Program-made: the position numbers and the translations under genes
Part shown: positions 28,871 through 38,732 of the stretch, piece by piece
Layout of the letters: each line of letters opens with the position of its first letter
Position numbering within the stretch: the first letter of the stretch is position 1
DNA from: Actinophytocola sp.
Lineage (GTDB): Bacteria; Actinomycetota; Actinomycetes; Mycobacteriales; Pseudonocardiaceae
Assembly (NCBI RefSeq): GCF_009379765.1
Contig: NZ_WHTD01000032.1
Span: forward strand, 1 to 61,772
Direction: 5' to 3'
Length of the DNA stretch: 61,772 nucleotides
The notes under the pieces: generated by a model
Databases searched by the model: none
The model's input: only the letters and a program-made list of their open reading frames with translations
What the model was told of the DNA's origin: nothing

Positions 28871-29917
28871 GTGACTGTGGCGTCCAGTGTCTTCCTGGCG
28901 AACATCCCGAGCCCGGACCGTGGTGTCTGGGAGCTCGGTCCCATCCCGCTGCGGGCGTACGCCCTGTGCATCATCGCCGGCATCATCGTGGCGATCTGGT
29001 GGGGCGAACGGCGCTGGGCCGCCCGCGGCGGCACCCCCGGCACCGTCATCGACATCTCGGTGTTCGCGGTGCCGTTCGGCCTGGTCGGCGGGCGGCTCTA
29101 CCACGTCATCACCGACCACCAGCGCTACTTCGGTGAGGGCCGCAACCCCATCGACGCGCTGCGCATCTGGGACGGCGGCCTCGGCATCTGGGGCGCCATC
29201 GCGCTCGGCGCGGTCGGCGCGTGGATCGGCTGCCGGGTCAAGAAGGTGCCGCTACCGGTGTTCGCCGACGTCATCGCGCCCGGCATCGTCGCGGCCCAGG
29301 CCATCGGCAGGCTCGGCAACTACTTCAACCAGGAGCTCTACGGCGGGCCGACCGACCTGCCCTGGGGCCTGGAGATCTACCGGCGCATCAACGAGGCGGG
29401 CGCCGAGGACAACCTCAACGGCGTGGCGGTCAACCACATCCCGATCGAGGTCGTGCACCCGACCTTTCTCTACGAGCTGCTGTGGAACCTCGCGGTCGCC
29501 GCGCTCATCGTGTGGGCCGACCGGCGGTTCCGCCTCGGCCACGGCCGCGCGTTCGCGGTGTACGTCGCCGGCTACACGCTCGGCCGCACCTGGATCGAGA
29601 TGATGCGCACCGACGAGGCCACCCACGTGGCCGGTGTCCGGATCAACGTCTGGGTCTCGATCCTCGTGTTCCTCGGCGCGATCGCATATCTGGTCCTCGC
29701 GAAGAAGCGTGGGCCACGGGAGGACCTGGCGGCCATCCAGGGCAACGTGCCACCGGATGCCGACACCGCCACCGACACCGACTCCTCCGCCGCGGCCGAG
29801 GACGACGCCGAGGACGAGGACCGGGACGGCGACGAGCCCGAGGACGGCGAGGACGAGCCCGAGGACGAGCCGGCCGAGGCGGACAAGCCCGCGAAGGCCA
29901 AGGAGACCATGCCCTGA
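28871..29917 (+). CDS. lgt: Prolipoprotein diacylglyceryl transferase
   Basis: 348 aa integral membrane enzyme that attaches diacylglycerol to lipobox cysteines. It has about seven membrane segments, WDGGLGIWGA and the key IGRLGNYFNQELYG (conserved Arg and Asn), and RTWIEMMRTDEA late. The last 60 or so residues are an Asp/Glu-rich cytoplasmic tail (EDEDRDGDEPEDGEDEPEDE), longer than in many homologues. The GTG at 28871 begins the conserved region. It should process the lipoproteins coded in this window. The end (ETMP-stop) is supplied by a repeat palindrome. Confidence 0.94.
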   Translation: MTVASSVFLANIPSPDRGVWELGPIPLRAYALCIIAGIIVAIWWGERRWAARGGTPGTVIDISVFAVPFGLVGGRLYHVITDHQRYFGEGRNPIDALRIWDGGLGIWGAIALGAVGAWIGCRVKKVPLPVFADVIAPGIVAAQAIGRLGNYFNQELYGGPTDLPWGLEIYRRINEAGAEDNLNGVAVNHIPIEVVHPTFLYELLWNLAVAALIVWADRRFRLGHGRAFAVYVAGYTLGRTWIEMMRTDEATHVAGVRINVWVSILVFLGAIAYLVLAKKRGPREDLAAIQGNVPPDADTATDTDSSAAAEDDAEDEDRDGDEPEDGEDEPEDEPAEADKPAKAKETMP

Positions 29918-29976
29918 ACGACGCGTTCAGGGCGCTCAACGTCCCGAGTGACGCGTTCGAGGCATCGAGCCGTCGG
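29909..29976. repeat. Palindromic repeat, second copy of the ATGCCCTGAACG type
   Basis: Shares the 20-mer ATGCCCTGAACGACGCGTTC with 6630-6649. Here GCCCTGAACG-ACG-CGTTCAGGGC forms a perfect 10-bp hairpin (29911-29933), followed by a second arm GACGCGTTCGAGGCAT. It ends lgt and also codes the tail of the convergent dehydrogenase gene. Confidence 0.75.
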
Positions 29977-31036
29977 CGACCAGGCCTCGGCCGGTCACCA
30001 GGGGCAGGTCCAGCGCGGTCAGCAGGCCCGGCTTCGCGGCGACCACCGCCGGGATCGCGTTCACCAGGCGCATCGCGGTGGCCTTGAGGCCGGCCGTGTT
30101 GTGGTCGCCGTCGGTGGCGACGAGCCGCAGGTCGAGCGTGTAGTTCGGCTCGCCCGTGACCTCCACGCGGTAGCCGCCCTGCCCGGTCGGTCGCGGCCAG
30201 CCCGGCCCGAGGTCGGGGCGCAGCCGGGTGACGTGCTCGAGCACGCACACCGCCCGGCCGCCGAGCATCCCGCGCACCTCGAACCGCAGCGCGGCCGCGG
30301 TGCCGGCCTCGATCGTGCCCGCCCGGATGGTGAACGTCTCCGGGGCCGGCAGCCGGGCCGACGTCTCCTCGACGCCGTCCAGCTCGACGCCCAACCCGGC
30401 CGCGAGCTGGCGCACGACGCTGCCCCACGCGAGCGACAGCACGCCGGGGAGCAGCAGCATCGGCGGGTCGTCCATCGGCCGGCCGAAGCCCATGATGTCG
30501 AAGAGGACCTTGGCGTTGTCGTAGGTGGAGTAGTCGAGGATCTCCAGGCAGCGCACCTGGTCGATGCGCTGGCACACCGAGGTGAGCACGAGCGGCAGCC
30601 AGTCGTTGGCGAAGCCGGGGTCGATGCCGTTGACCCACAGGGACGCGCCGCCCTCGGCCGCGGCGCGGCGGATCGGCTCGACCAGGTCGGCGGGCACCAC
30701 GCCGGTCGGATACTGCAGGAACACCGGCGAGCTGGACACGACGTTGATGCCCGCGCGCAGGATCCGCTCGAGGTCGGCCAGCGCGTCGGTGATCCGGTCG
30801 TCGGCCATCGCGGTGTAGACGACGCAGTCGGGCCGCAGGGCGAGGAGCGCGTCGGCGTCGGTGGTCGCGGTGAGGCCGAGCGGTCCGATACCCGCGAGCT
30901 CACCCGCGTCCCGGCCCGCCTTGTCCTGAGTGGACACCCAACAGCCGGCGAGGGTGAGGTCCGGCCGGGCGGCGATCCCGGCGATCGCGTGCCGACCGAC
31001 GTTGCCGGTACACCACTGCACCACTGTGTACGTCAT
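29936..31036 (-). CDS. NAD(P)-dependent dehydrogenase, dihydrodipicolinate reductase/amine dehydrogenase-like
   Basis: 366 aa. Rossmann start [20 protein letters not shown], then [16 protein letters not shown] and [13 protein letters not shown], and a central [15 protein letters not shown], all typical of the dihydrodipicolinate-reductase-like family found with lipid or steroid genes in actinobacteria. Substrate unknown. It overlaps the upstream SDR gene by ATGA. The last residues (MPRTRHSGR) are translated from the repeat palindrome, because the copy on this strand has lost its TGA. Confidence 0.85.
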   Translation of the reverse strand: MTYTVVQWCTGNVGRHAIAGIAARPDLTLAGCWVSTQDKAGRDAGELAGIGPLGLTATTDADALLALRPDCVVYTAMADDRITDALADLERILRAGINVVSSSPVFLQYPTGVVPADLVEPIRRAAAEGGASLWVNGIDPGFANDWLPLVLTSVCQRIDQVRCLEILDYSTYDNAKVLFDIMGFGRPMDDPPMLLLPGVLSLAWGSVVRQLAAGLGVELDGVEETSARLPAPETFTIRAGTIEAGTAAALRFEVRGMLGGRAVCVLEHVTRLRPDLGPGWPRPTGQGGYRVEVTGEPNYTLDLRLVATDGDHNTAGLKATAMRLVNAIPAVVAAKPGLLTALDLPLVTGRGLVADGSMPRTRHSGR

Positions 31037-31821
31037 AGATCCGGCAGGCCCAGGTCGAGGTTGGGTGCCTGCAGGCCGCCGTCGACCTCGAGCACCTTTC
31101 CGGTGAGGTAGCCGCCGGCCGCCGAGGTGAGGAACAGGACGGTGGCCGCGACCTCCTCCGGCGAGCCGATGCGGCGCAGGGGAGTGGCGCGCTCCATCCT
31201 CGTGCGCAGCTCGTCGTTGGTGAGCACGATGTCCAGCGCCGACGTCGCGACTGAGCCGACGCAGATCGCGTTGACCCGGATGCGTGGCGCGAGGTCGTAG
31301 GCGGACAGCTCGGTGAGGTGGGCGAGCGCGGCCTTCGCGGTGCCGTAGGCGAGGAAGCCGCGGCCGCTGACCCGGCCCATGATCGACGAGACGTTGACGA
31401 CGGCACCACCTTCGCCGGCGAGCATGATCGGGGCGGCGGCGCGGGTGAGGGCGTGCGCGGTGGAGACGTTGAAGCGGAAGGCTTCCTCGAGGAAGTCGGT
31501 GCTCGTGTCGAGTAGCGGGCGCGGGTAGGTGCCGCCGAGGTTGTTGACGACGACGTCGAGCCGGCCGAACTCCCGCCGGGCGGCGTCGGCGAGCCCGGCG
31601 ACGGCGTCCACATCGGACAGGTCGGCGGCGACCGGGTGCGCCCGCCGGCCGGTGGCGGTGACCCGCTCGGCGACGGCGTCGAGGTCGTCCTTGGTACGGG
31701 AGGAGATCACGACGTCGGCGCCGGCCTCGGCGAGCGCGACGGCCGTGGCGGCACCGATGCCCCGCCCGGCCCCGGTCACGACGGCGACATGGTCGGTGAG
31801 CAGGAACCGGTCCAGGATCAC
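31033..31821 (-). CDS. Short-chain dehydrogenase/reductase (SDR)
   Basis: 262 aa classical SDR. Cofactor loop TGAGRGIG (about 17-24), NNLGG, catalytic Ser in VNVSSIMG and Tyr-Lys in YGTAKAAL, and [10 protein letters not shown] at the end. It oxidises or reduces a hydroxyl/keto group. It is first in a two-gene operon. The GTG start is 7 nt downstream of TACAGT, and a KstR-like palindrome overlaps this box, pointing to steroid or fatty-acid control. Confidence 0.9.
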   Translation of the reverse strand: MILDRFLLTDHVAVVTGAGRGIGAATAVALAEAGADVVISSRTKDDLDAVAERVTATGRRAHPVAADLSDVDAVAGLADAARREFGRLDVVVNNLGGTYPRPLLDTSTDFLEEAFRFNVSTAHALTRAAAPIMLAGEGGAVVNVSSIMGRVSGRGFLAYGTAKAALAHLTELSAYDLAPRIRVNAICVGSVATSALDIVLTNDELRTRMERATPLRRIGSPEEVAATVLFLTSAAGGYLTGKVLEVDGGLQAPNLDLGLPDL

Positions 31822-31828
31822 GGGCGAA

Positions 31829-31844
31829 ACTGTAACATGTTCTA
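31829..31844 (-). promoter_or_regulatory. KstR-like operator overlapping a -10 box
   Basis: 31831-31844 reads TGTAACATGTTCTA on the plus strand and fits the 14-bp consensus TNNAACNNGTTNNA of the TetR-type regulator KstR. The minus-strand -10 TACAGT (31829-31834) overlaps it, so binding should block the SDR operon. Confidence 0.5.
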
Positions 31845-32150
31845 GTTGAGGCTCGGCCGCCGTCGGGTCGTGCTTCCCGCGACCAGGCGCAGCACGAGCC
31901 CGGGGGTGGTCCGATCACCGACTCGAACTGGTTGTGCACCACCGCACCCGTGGTCGGCACGGCCCGGCCACGGAACTGACGGACATGGCGTGCGGTCCGC
32001 CTGGTGCCGCGCCAGAAACGCACCGCCGCGACCAACCGCCGGCCGAACACCAGGACCCACCCGGCCGCCGCGACGGCTTACCAAGGCCAGTTGCCCATGC
32101 CGCGGATCGTATCGGCGAGAAGGCTTGTCAGGACTCGGTTTCGGTGGCGG
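31845..32150. other. Intergenic region, possible decayed small ORF
   Basis: About 300 bp between the SDR operon promoter and the importer ATPase. On the minus strand a frame reads GWVLVFGRRLVAAVRFWRGT and HVRQFRGRAVPTTGAVV, like a short membrane-plus-basic protein, but it has a stop just before it and no clear start. I see no other gene here. Confidence 0.35.
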
Positions 32151-32948
32151 TCACTCGGTCGGCGCAGCGGGCCGGCCGGCCCGGGTCGGGGCGACCACCA
32201 GGTTCCCGTTCGCCGTCCGGACGACCTCGACCGTCGCGTCGTAGTGGCGCTCGACGGTCTTGCGGGTGAGCACCTGTTGCGGCGTCCCGGAAGCGACGAC
32301 CTCGCCGCCGTCGAGCAGCAGCAGCCGGTCGGCGTACTGGGCGGACAGCGTGAGATCGTGCAGCGAGCTCACCACCGTCGCGCCTTCCTCGGCGCGGAGG
32401 CGGTCGATGAGGTCCAGCAGGGCCTGCGCGTGCCCGATGTCGAGGCCCGTGGTCGGCTCGTCGAGCAGCAGCAGGCCCGCCTGCTGGGCGAGCACCCGGG
32501 CGAGCACGGTCCGCTGGCGCTCGCCGCCGGACAGGGTGTGCAGGGCCCGGTCCGCCATCTCGGAGAGATCCAGCCGGCCGAGCACCTGCTCGACGATCTC
32601 CAGGTCCGCGCGCCGCTCACGGGCCAGCGGAGCCAGGTGCGGGGTGCGGCCGAGCAGCACGTAGTCGGTGACCGTCAGCCGGTCCGGCAGCTGCGGCGTC
32701 TGCGGGGCGTAGGCGATCGCCCTGGCCCGCTCGCGGCTGCCGAACGCCGCGGTCGGGGTGCCGTCCAGCAGGATCTCGCCGTCGTGGTCGACGACGCCGA
32801 CGATCGACTTCAGCAGCGAGGACTTGCCGGCGCCGTTCGGTCCGATGATCGCGAGCCAGCTGCCGGTGGGCACCTCGACGTCGACCTCGGCGGCCACCGT
32901 CCTGGACCCGTAGCGCGCGGACACCCCGCGCAGCGTCAGCGCGGTCAC
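32151..32948 (-). CDS. btuD: Vitamin B12 (corrinoid) importer, ATP-binding protein
   Basis: 265 aa FecE/BtuD-type ATPase: Walker A IIGPNGAGKSS, YAPQTPQLPDRLTV, signature HTLSGGERQRT, Walker B LLLLDEPTTGLD. It powers the FecCD permease whose stop overlaps its GTG (GTGA). It is assigned to cobalamin rather than iron because of the riboswitch that begins the operon. Confidence 0.85.
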   Translation of the reverse strand: MTALTLRGVSARYGSRTVAAEVDVEVPTGSWLAIIGPNGAGKSSLLKSIVGVVDHDGEILLDGTPTAAFGSRERARAIAYAPQTPQLPDRLTVTDYVLLGRTPHLAPLARERRADLEIVEQVLGRLDLSEMADRALHTLSGGERQRTVLARVLAQQAGLLLLDEPTTGLDIGHAQALLDLIDRLRAEEGATVVSSLHDLTLSAQYADRLLLLDGGEVVASGTPQQVLTRKTVERHYDATVEVVRTANGNLVVAPTRAGRPAAPTE

Positions 32949-34015
32949 CGGAGCTGGCCCCGGTTCATCCGCAGCACCAGCAGGAAGAACGGCGCGCCGG
33001 TGAACGCGGTGATCACCCCGATCGGCAGCTCGGCGGGTGCGAACGCGGTGCGCGCGATGTGGTCCGCGATGATCAGGAACATCGCGCCGCCGACCAGCGA
33101 CAGCGGCACCACGACCCGGTAGCTCGCCCCGGCCAGCAGCCGCACGACGTGCGGCACGACGATGCCGACGAACCCGATCAGCCCGCTCACCGCGACCGCC
33201 GCCGCGGTGGCGAGCGACGCGGCCAGCAGCACGACGATCCGCACCCGCGCGGGGTTGATGCCCAGCGACGCGGCCTCGTCGTCGCCGAGCGCGAGCACGT
33301 CGAGCAGCCGCGCGCACACGCACAACACGATCCCGGCGAGCCCGATGTATGGGAGCGTGATGAGCACCTCGCGCCAGCCGGTCGTGTTGAGGCCGCCGAG
33401 CATCCAGCTGTAGACCTGCTTGATCGTGTCGGTGTTGAGCTGCTGCACGAACGTCTGGATCGCGGTGAGGAACGACGCGATCGCGATGCCGGCGAGCAGC
33501 AGCACCGCGGTGCCGCCGCCGGCCGAGCGGCCGAGCAGCCAGGTCAGCGACACGCCGCCGATCGCGCCGGCGAACGCGGCCAGCGGGAGCGGCCCGATGA
33601 CCCACCCGGTGACCGAGGGCGCGGCGACGACCACGATCGTGGCCGCCATCCCCGCGCCGGCGGCGGCGCCGAGCAGGAACGGGTCGGCGAGCGGGTTGCG
33701 GAACACGCCCTGGAACGCCGCGCCGGCCATCGCGAGCGCCGCGCCGACCAGCCCGGCGAGGATGACCCGCGGCAGCCGGACCTCCCAGACGATCGCCGCC
33801 TCGGTGGCCGACAGCGGCGACACTCCGCCGGTGAGCTGCGCCCAGACCTCGTGCACGACGCGGGTCCAGCCGAGGTTGGCCGCGCCGAGCAGGGTGGACA
33901 CCGAGATCACGACGGCGAGCGCGAGCACCGACGCGACCAGCACCGCGGGCCGCAGCCGGGTCGGCGTGACCTTGCGCGCGGGCCGCGCGGTCGCGCGGCT
34001 CGTCGTCGTGAGCAT
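32945..34015 (-). CDS. btuC: Vitamin B12 importer, FecCD/BtuC-type permease
   Basis: 356 aa with about ten membrane helices. Family landmarks: RLPRVILAGLVGAALAMAGA, FRNPLADPFLLGAAAGAGMA and SGLIGFVGIVVPHVVRLLAG. It forms the channel for the corrinoid delivered by the binding protein. The ATG shares one base with the upstream stop (TGATG), so the three genes are tightly coupled. Confidence 0.88.
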   Translation of the reverse strand: MLTTTSRATARPARKVTPTRLRPAVLVASVLALAVVISVSTLLGAANLGWTRVVHEVWAQLTGGVSPLSATEAAIVWEVRLPRVILAGLVGAALAMAGAAFQGVFRNPLADPFLLGAAAGAGMAATIVVVAAPSVTGWVIGPLPLAAFAGAIGGVSLTWLLGRSAGGGTAVLLLAGIAIASFLTAIQTFVQQLNTDTIKQVYSWMLGGLNTTGWREVLITLPYIGLAGIVLCVCARLLDVLALGDDEAASLGINPARVRIVVLLAASLATAAAVAVSGLIGFVGIVVPHVVRLLAGASYRVVVPLSLVGGAMFLIIADHIARTAFAPAELPIGVITAFTGAPFFLLVLRMNRGQLR

Positions 34016-34962
34016 CAGCTCTGGCTCGCCTTGGTCACCGCGTCGGCGACGGACCGGGCGAGGTCGACCACCCGCGGCCCCCAGCGCGAGGCGAGGTCGT
34101 CGTCGAGCTCGACGACGTTGCCGTTCCGCACCGCGTCGAGCGTGCTCCAGCCGGGCCGCGCGGCGACCGTCTTCGCGTTCTGGCCGCAGCACTTCACGTC
34201 CGCGAGGAAGATCAGGTCGGGGTTGGCCTTGAGGATGTGCTCGGCGGACAGCTGCGGGTAGCCGCCGCTGTCCTTGTCGGCCGGGTCGGCGATGTTGGTG
34301 AGCCCGAAGAGGCCGTAGACCTGGCCGATGAAGGTCTTGGACGTCGCGCTGTAGAGCGTGGTGTCGAGCTCGTGGTAGTAGGTCAGGTCCTGCTTCGGGG
34401 TGTCCTCGGCGAGCTTGTCGAGGTCGTCCTCGGTCGTCCTGGCCAGGTCCTTCGCCTCGTCGGCGTGGCCGGTGGCCCGGCCGAGGAGCTCCATCCCGGT
34501 GTAGAGGTCGTCGAGGGTGGCTGCCGCGGGGACGGCCAGGACGTCGCGGTCGAGCCTGGTGAGCGATGCCACGAGGTCGTCGGCGTCGTCGGAGATCACC
34601 ACGAGGTCGGGGTCGTAGCCGACGATGGCCTCGACGTTGGGGGTCAGCCCGGAGAGGTCGGTCCTTGGCGCGTCGGCCGGGTAGGTCGACTGGTCGTCCA
34701 CGGCCACGACCTGGTCACCCGCGCCGATGGCGTAGAGCGTCTCGGTGTTGCTGGCCGACAGCGACACGATGCGCTCGGGCCGCTCGTCGATGGTGACCGG
34801 CGCGCCCTCGGCGGGCGTGACCGTGACGGGGAACTGCCGCTCCGGGGTCTTCGGCGTACTCGGTTCGTCGTCGGCACGCTCGGCGCAGCCGGCCGTCACG
34901 AGGGCGGCGGTGAGGGCGAGGACCGCGAGGCGTCGCACGCGCCTGCGGATGGGGATGGACAT
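34015..34962 (-). CDS. btuF: Vitamin B12-binding lipoprotein
   Basis: 315 aa. Signal peptide with lipobox VTAGC, then a type III periplasmic-binding fold: RPERIVSLSASNTETLYAIG, VEAIVGYDPDLVVIS, TYYHELDTTLYSATSKTFIG and LKANPDLIFLADVKCCG. The family binds cobalamin, haem or ferric siderophores; the upstream cobalamin riboswitch decides for B12. ATG at 34962 with GAGGTGG upstream. Confidence 0.87.
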   Translation of the reverse strand: MSIPIRRRVRRLAVLALTAALVTAGCAERADDEPSTPKTPERQFPVTVTPAEGAPVTIDERPERIVSLSASNTETLYAIGAGDQVVAVDDQSTYPADAPRTDLSGLTPNVEAIVGYDPDLVVISDDADDLVASLTRLDRDVLAVPAAATLDDLYTGMELLGRATGHADEAKDLARTTEDDLDKLAEDTPKQDLTYYHELDTTLYSATSKTFIGQVYGLFGLTNIADPADKDSGGYPQLSAEHILKANPDLIFLADVKCCGQNAKTVAARPGWSTLDAVRNGNVVELDDDLASRWGPRVVDLARSVADAVTKASQS

Positions 34963-35064
34963 GGACCACCTCGGGTCGTATGCCCGGCGCATGGCCGCGG
35001 GCGCCTCCGCCGACGGCGGTCGCGACGCCGCATCCCTGCACCGGGGGCGGTTGGCGTCGACGCG

Positions 35065-35200
35065 GGGAGCGGTAGGCGACCTGGCTCGGGCGCCGCTTTC
35101 GCGGGGCCACCACAGTTGCGGGACAGCGCCGGACTCGCACCGGACTTCGCTACCACCTGTTCGCGACCCCGGGACGGGGCACGACCTGTTCGCGTCACCG
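35065..35200 (-). ncRNA. Cobalamin riboswitch
   Basis: On the minus strand the conserved core reads CCGGTGCGAGTCCGG, then GTCCCGCAACTGT, then GAGCCAGGTCGCC (B12 box, 35071-35088). This order and spacing is the cobalamin aptamer. It precedes the importer operon by about 100 nt and should switch it off when B12 is plentiful. A GGTCAGC/GCTGACC hairpin lies just upstream. Confidence 0.9.
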
Positions 35201-35244
35201 GTCAGCACGCTGACCAGCAGAAGGACGCTACCACCCGGCCGGAG

Positions 35245-35312
35245 ACCCGCGAGCCCCACGTCGAGAACCCCGCGAGTCCAACGTTCAGGTACTCGCGGGG
35301 TCAGGCGGACTC
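35245..35312. terminator. GCGAGTCC repeat hairpin after the LacI gene
   Basis: CCCCGCGAGT (35268-35277) and ACTCGCGGGG (35291-35300) form a perfect 10-bp stem right after the LacI stop; neighbouring GACTCGCG copies belong to the same repeat family as 22820-22965. Confidence 0.65.
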
Positions 35313-36329
35313 GCGTTCGACTAGCTCCGTGGGCAGGACCACCGGGTCGCCGACCGGGTCGCCGCCGATCTGGGTCAGCAGCAGCTCGGTCATCGTGCGG
35401 GCCTGGTCGAGCACCGGCTGGTGGATCGTCGTCAGCGGCGGCTCGGTGTGCTTGGCCATCTCGATGTCGTCGTAGCCGACCACCGACACGTCCGCCGGCA
35501 CCCGCCGCCCCGCCGCCCGCAGCGTGCGCAACGCGCCGATCGCCATCAGGTCGTTGGCCGCGAACACGCCGTCGATGTCCGGATGCCGGTCCAGCAGCAC
35601 CGACATCGCCCGCTCGCCCGACTCCCGGGTGAAGTCGCCGTACGCGACCCGGTCGACCTTGCGGCCCGCCGCCGACAGCGCACGCTGGTAGCCGCCCAGC
35701 CGGTCGAACCCGGCGGTCATGTCCTGGGGACCGGCGATGGTGGCGATCCGCCGCCGTCCGGCGGTCAGCAACCGCTCGGCGGCCAGCTGCGCACCCCCGA
35801 CGTTGTCCACGTCGACGTAGGACAGCCCGGGCAGGTGCCGCTGCGGCCGGCCACCGACGACCGTCGGGATGCCGGCGTCCAGCAGCACCCGGGGGAGCGG
35901 GTCGTCGTCGTGCATCGAGGCCAGCAGGACCCCGTCCACGTGTCCACTTCGGACGTAGTCGGCCAGCCGCGCGTGCTCCGCGTTGTTCTGCGCGTTCACG
36001 AGCACCAGCTGCACACCGGTGCCGATCAGCGCCTGCGACGTCGCGATGATGATGTTGCCGAGGTAGGGGTCGGACAGCACCGTGGCGTCGGGCTCGCGCA
36101 TCACGAGCGCCACCGAGTCGGTCCGGCGCATCGCGAGCGAGCGCGCGGCCCGGTTCGGGACGTACCCGAGCCGGCCGATCGCCGACTCGACCGAGTCCTT
36201 CACCTCGGCCGACACCCGCGGTGAGCCGTTGATCACCCGGGACACGGTCGCCCGGGAGACCCCCGCCTCCGCGGCCACCGTGTCCAGGGTCGGCTTCCGC
36301 CGCCGGACCGAGATCTCACCCGGTGTCAT
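35301..36329 (-). CDS. LacI family repressor, CebR-like
   Basis: 342 aa. HTH PTLDTVAAEAGVSRATVSRVINGSP at 13-37 and hinge LGYVPNRAARSLAMRR, then a sugar-binding domain ending GYDDIEMAKHTEPPLTTIHQP. It should repress the beta-glucan genes upstream through operators like TGAGAGCGCTCTCA, which match the CebR palindrome type, and be released by a gluco-oligosaccharide. It is the last gene of the cluster. Confidence 0.88.
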   Translation of the reverse strand: MTPGEISVRRRKPTLDTVAAEAGVSRATVSRVINGSPRVSAEVKDSVESAIGRLGYVPNRAARSLAMRRTDSVALVMREPDATVLSDPYLGNIIIATSQALIGTGVQLVLVNAQNNAEHARLADYVRSGHVDGVLLASMHDDDPLPRVLLDAGIPTVVGGRPQRHLPGLSYVDVDNVGGAQLAAERLLTAGRRRIATIAGPQDMTAGFDRLGGYQRALSAAGRKVDRVAYGDFTRESGERAMSVLLDRHPDIDGVFAANDLMAIGALRTLRAAGRRVPADVSVVGYDDIEMAKHTEPPLTTIHQPVLDQARTMTELLLTQIGGDPVGDPVVLPTELVERESA

Positions 36330-36456
36330 AGTCCGCTCGCAAGCTCGCCCTGTGACACCGGTTCGCTCGCAAGCTCATTCACGGCGCCCCCTCGCGGGCT
36401 CGGTCGCGCCGCTCGCGGTCGCCCTGCGTTTGATGATTCGCTCGCACGCTCGCTCA
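36330..36456. repeat. Composite GAGCGAGC-type dispersed repeat
   Basis: On the minus strand: ATGAGCGAGCGTGCGAGCGA, later CAGGGCGACCGCGAGCGG, GAGCCCGCGAGGGGG, then TGAGCTTGCGAGCGAACC and TCACAGGGCGAGC. This is the same order as 25185-25260 before trpC. Its first bases give the TGA stop of the GH1 gene and it runs to the LacI start. Confidence 0.8.
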
Positions 36457-37848
36457 TACGTCGATGCCGTTCGTGTTGATCACCTGCCGGTACCAGTACG
36501 CGCTGTCCTTCCAGACCCGGCGCTGCGTCGGGTAGTCCACGTGGACGATGCCGAACCGCTTCGAGTACCCGTAGGCCCACTCGAAGTTGTCCAGCAGCGA
36601 CCACACGAAGTATCCACGAAGGTCGACCCCCGACTCGATCGCCTCGTGCACGACTGCCAGGTGGTCGCGCAGGTAGGAGATCCGCTCGTGGTCCCGCACA
36701 CCCCCGTCCGACCCCAGCTCGTCGTCGAACGCGGCGCCGTTCTCGGTGATCATCAGCGGGATCGGCGCGTACTCCTCGTGCACCCGGTGCACCACGTTGC
36801 GCAGGCCCTGCGCGTCGATCGCCCAGCCCATCGCGGTCGCGGGCCCGGGCTGGCTGACGAACCGGACGTCCGCGCACGCCGGCCACGGCGACGGCGCACC
36901 GGACGGCGTGCCCGCGTCCACCAGCGTCGGCGTGTAGTAGTTGACGCCGAGCATGTCGATGGGGGACGAGATCACGTCCATGTCCCCGCTCACCACGAAC
37001 GACCAGTCGGTGAGGCCGCGGGTGTCGCGCTGCACGTCGGCGGGGTAGTGGCCGCGGAACAGCGGGTCGAGGAACAGCCTGTTGCCGAGCCCGTCGATCC
37101 GCCGTACGGCGTTCGTCGCGGCGGGCGATGTGACGGCCGGCATCACCGCGCACAGGTTCAGCGTGACCGACACCTGCGCCGCCGCTGGCAGCACGGCCCG
37201 CAGCGCATGGGTCGCGTACCCGTGGGCCAGCAGCAGGTGGTGCGCCGCGCGCAGCGAGAGCGCGGGATCGGTGCGGCCCGGCGCGTGCTCGCCCGAGGCG
37301 TAGCCGAGGAAGGCGGAACACCACGGCTCGTTCAGCGTGGTCCAGATCGGGACCCGGTCGCCGAGCCTGGCCCCCACGAGCTCGGCGTACTCCGCGAACC
37401 GAGCCGCGGTGTCCCGTACCCCCCAGCCGCCGGCGTCCTCCAACTCCTGCGGCAGGTCCCAGTGGTAGAGCGTCAGCACCGGTGTGACCGAGTGCGCGAG
37501 CAGCTCGTCCACCAGGCGCGAGTAGTGGTCGAGGCCCGCCGCGTTCGCCGGACCGCGGCCGCCCGGCTGCACCCGCGGCCAGGACACCGAGAACCGGTAG
37601 GCCGGCAGCCCGAGCTCGGCCATCAGCGCCACGTCGTCGCGGAAGTTGCGGTAGTGCTCTGCCGCCACGTCGCCGGTGTCGCCGCCGTCCACCCGCCCCG
37701 GCGTGTGCGCGAACGTGTCCCAGATGGACGGACCACGACCGTCCACAGTGGTCGATCCCTCGATCTGGTACGCCGCGGTCGCCGCGCCCCACATGAAGTT
37801 CGTGGGGAACACGAGCCTGCCGTCGGCCTGAGGTCGCGTCGCCGTCAT
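36454..37848 (-). CDS. Beta-glucosidase, glycoside hydrolase family 1
   Basis: 464 aa (beta/alpha)8 barrel. [14 protein letters not shown] near the start, acid/base E174 in TTLNEPW, nucleophile E369 in MITENGAAF, and a late [13 protein letters not shown]. It hydrolyses cellobiose or laminari-oligosaccharides to glucose in the cytoplasm (no signal peptide) after import by the adjacent ABC system. The ATG overlaps the permease stop (ATGA). Confidence 0.95.
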   Translation of the reverse strand: MTATRPQADGRLVFPTNFMWGAATAAYQIEGSTTVDGRGPSIWDTFAHTPGRVDGGDTGDVAAEHYRNFRDDVALMAELGLPAYRFSVSWPRVQPGGRGPANAAGLDHYSRLVDELLAHSVTPVLTLYHWDLPQELEDAGGWGVRDTAARFAEYAELVGARLGDRVPIWTTLNEPWCSAFLGYASGEHAPGRTDPALSLRAAHHLLLAHGYATHALRAVLPAAAQVSVTLNLCAVMPAVTSPAATNAVRRIDGLGNRLFLDPLFRGHYPADVQRDTRGLTDWSFVVSGDMDVISSPIDMLGVNYYTPTLVDAGTPSGAPSPWPACADVRFVSQPGPATAMGWAIDAQGLRNVVHRVHEEYAPIPLMITENGAAFDDELGSDGGVRDHERISYLRDHLAVVHEAIESGVDLRGYFVWSLLDNFEWAYGYSKRFGIVHVDYPTQRRVWKDSAYWYRQVINTNGIDV

Positions 37849-38732
37849 CCTTTCACCGCCCCTTGCATGATTCCTCCGATGATCTGCCGTCCGAGCAGCA
37901 GGAACACGATCAGCATCGGGAAGGTGGCGATCACGGTGCCGGCCAGCACCAGCGAGTAGTCCACCTCGATGCCGCTCGCCGTGTTGGCGATCGCCACCTG
38001 GACCGTCGGGTTCTGTGTGTTCAGCAGGATGAGCGGCCAGAACAGGTCGTTCCAGTAGGTGATGAACGTGAGCAGGCCCAGCACCGCTGCCCCCGGCCGG
38101 GCCACCGGCAGCACCACGCTCCAGTAGATCCGCAGCGTGCTCGCCCCGTCGACGCGGCCGGCCTCGAGCAGCTCGGTCGGCATCGCGGAGGACAGGTACT
38201 GCCGCATGAAGAACACGCCGAACGCGCTCACCAGCGCCGGCACGATCACCCCGCGCAGGTCGTTGGCCCAGCCGAACCACTGGGTGACCATGATGTACAG
38301 CGGGATGATCGCGAGCTGGGTCGGCACCAGCATCGTGGCGACCACGGTGGTGAACAACCCGTTGCGGCCGCGGAAGGTCAGCTTGGCGAACGCGAACCCG
38401 GCGAGCGTCGAGGTGAACACCACGGCCACCGTGATCGTGCCGGCCACGAGCATCGAGTTGGTCAGCGCCAGCCCGAAGTTGCCCTGCTCGAATGCCGCGG
38501 ACAGGTTGTCCCACAACGATCCGCCGGGCACGAGAGGCGGCGGGTAGCGGCCGATCGCCGACTGGTCCCGCGAGGACACCACGATCGACCAGTACAGCGG
38601 GAAGATCGAGAACACCACGATCGCGAGCAGGATCCCGTAGGTCACCCAGCCCGCCGAGTCGGGCGCCTTGGCCGGGCGCCTCCTCGGCGGAGCCGGTGGC
38701 GCCGCCGGGGGAGCGATGGTGGCGGGGGACAC
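37845..38732 (-). CDS. Sugar ABC transporter permease (second subunit)
   Basis: 295 aa, six membrane helices, with the EAA-like loop [20 protein letters not shown] for ATPase contact. This is the CebG/MalG-type partner. The GTG start shares a base with the stop of the first permease (TAGTG). Imports oligosaccharide together with genes 38732-41019. The ATPase is not coded here; a shared MsiK-type ATPase is likely. Confidence 0.9.
   Translation of the reverse strand: MSPATIAPPAAPPAPPRRRPAKAPDSAGWVTYGILLAIVVFSIFPLYWSIVVSSRDQSAIGRYPPPLVPGGSLWDNLSAAFEQGNFGLALTNSMLVAGTITVAVVFTSTLAGFAFAKLTFRGRNGLFTTVVATMLVPTQLAIIPLYIMVTQWFGWANDLRGVIVPALVSAFGVFFMRQYLSSAMPTELLEAGRVDGASTLRIYWSVVLPVARPGAAVLGLLTFITYWNDLFWPLILLNTQNPTVQVAIANTASGIEVDYSLVLAGTVIATFPMLIVFLLLGRQIIGGIMQGAVKG

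Noticed and set aside
29936..32050. One 704-codon minus-strand gene across the dehydrogenase operon
   Set aside because: It is the frame of the second gene (to 31036) extended upstream antisense-like through the SDR gene; the SDR has its own complete frame and motifs.
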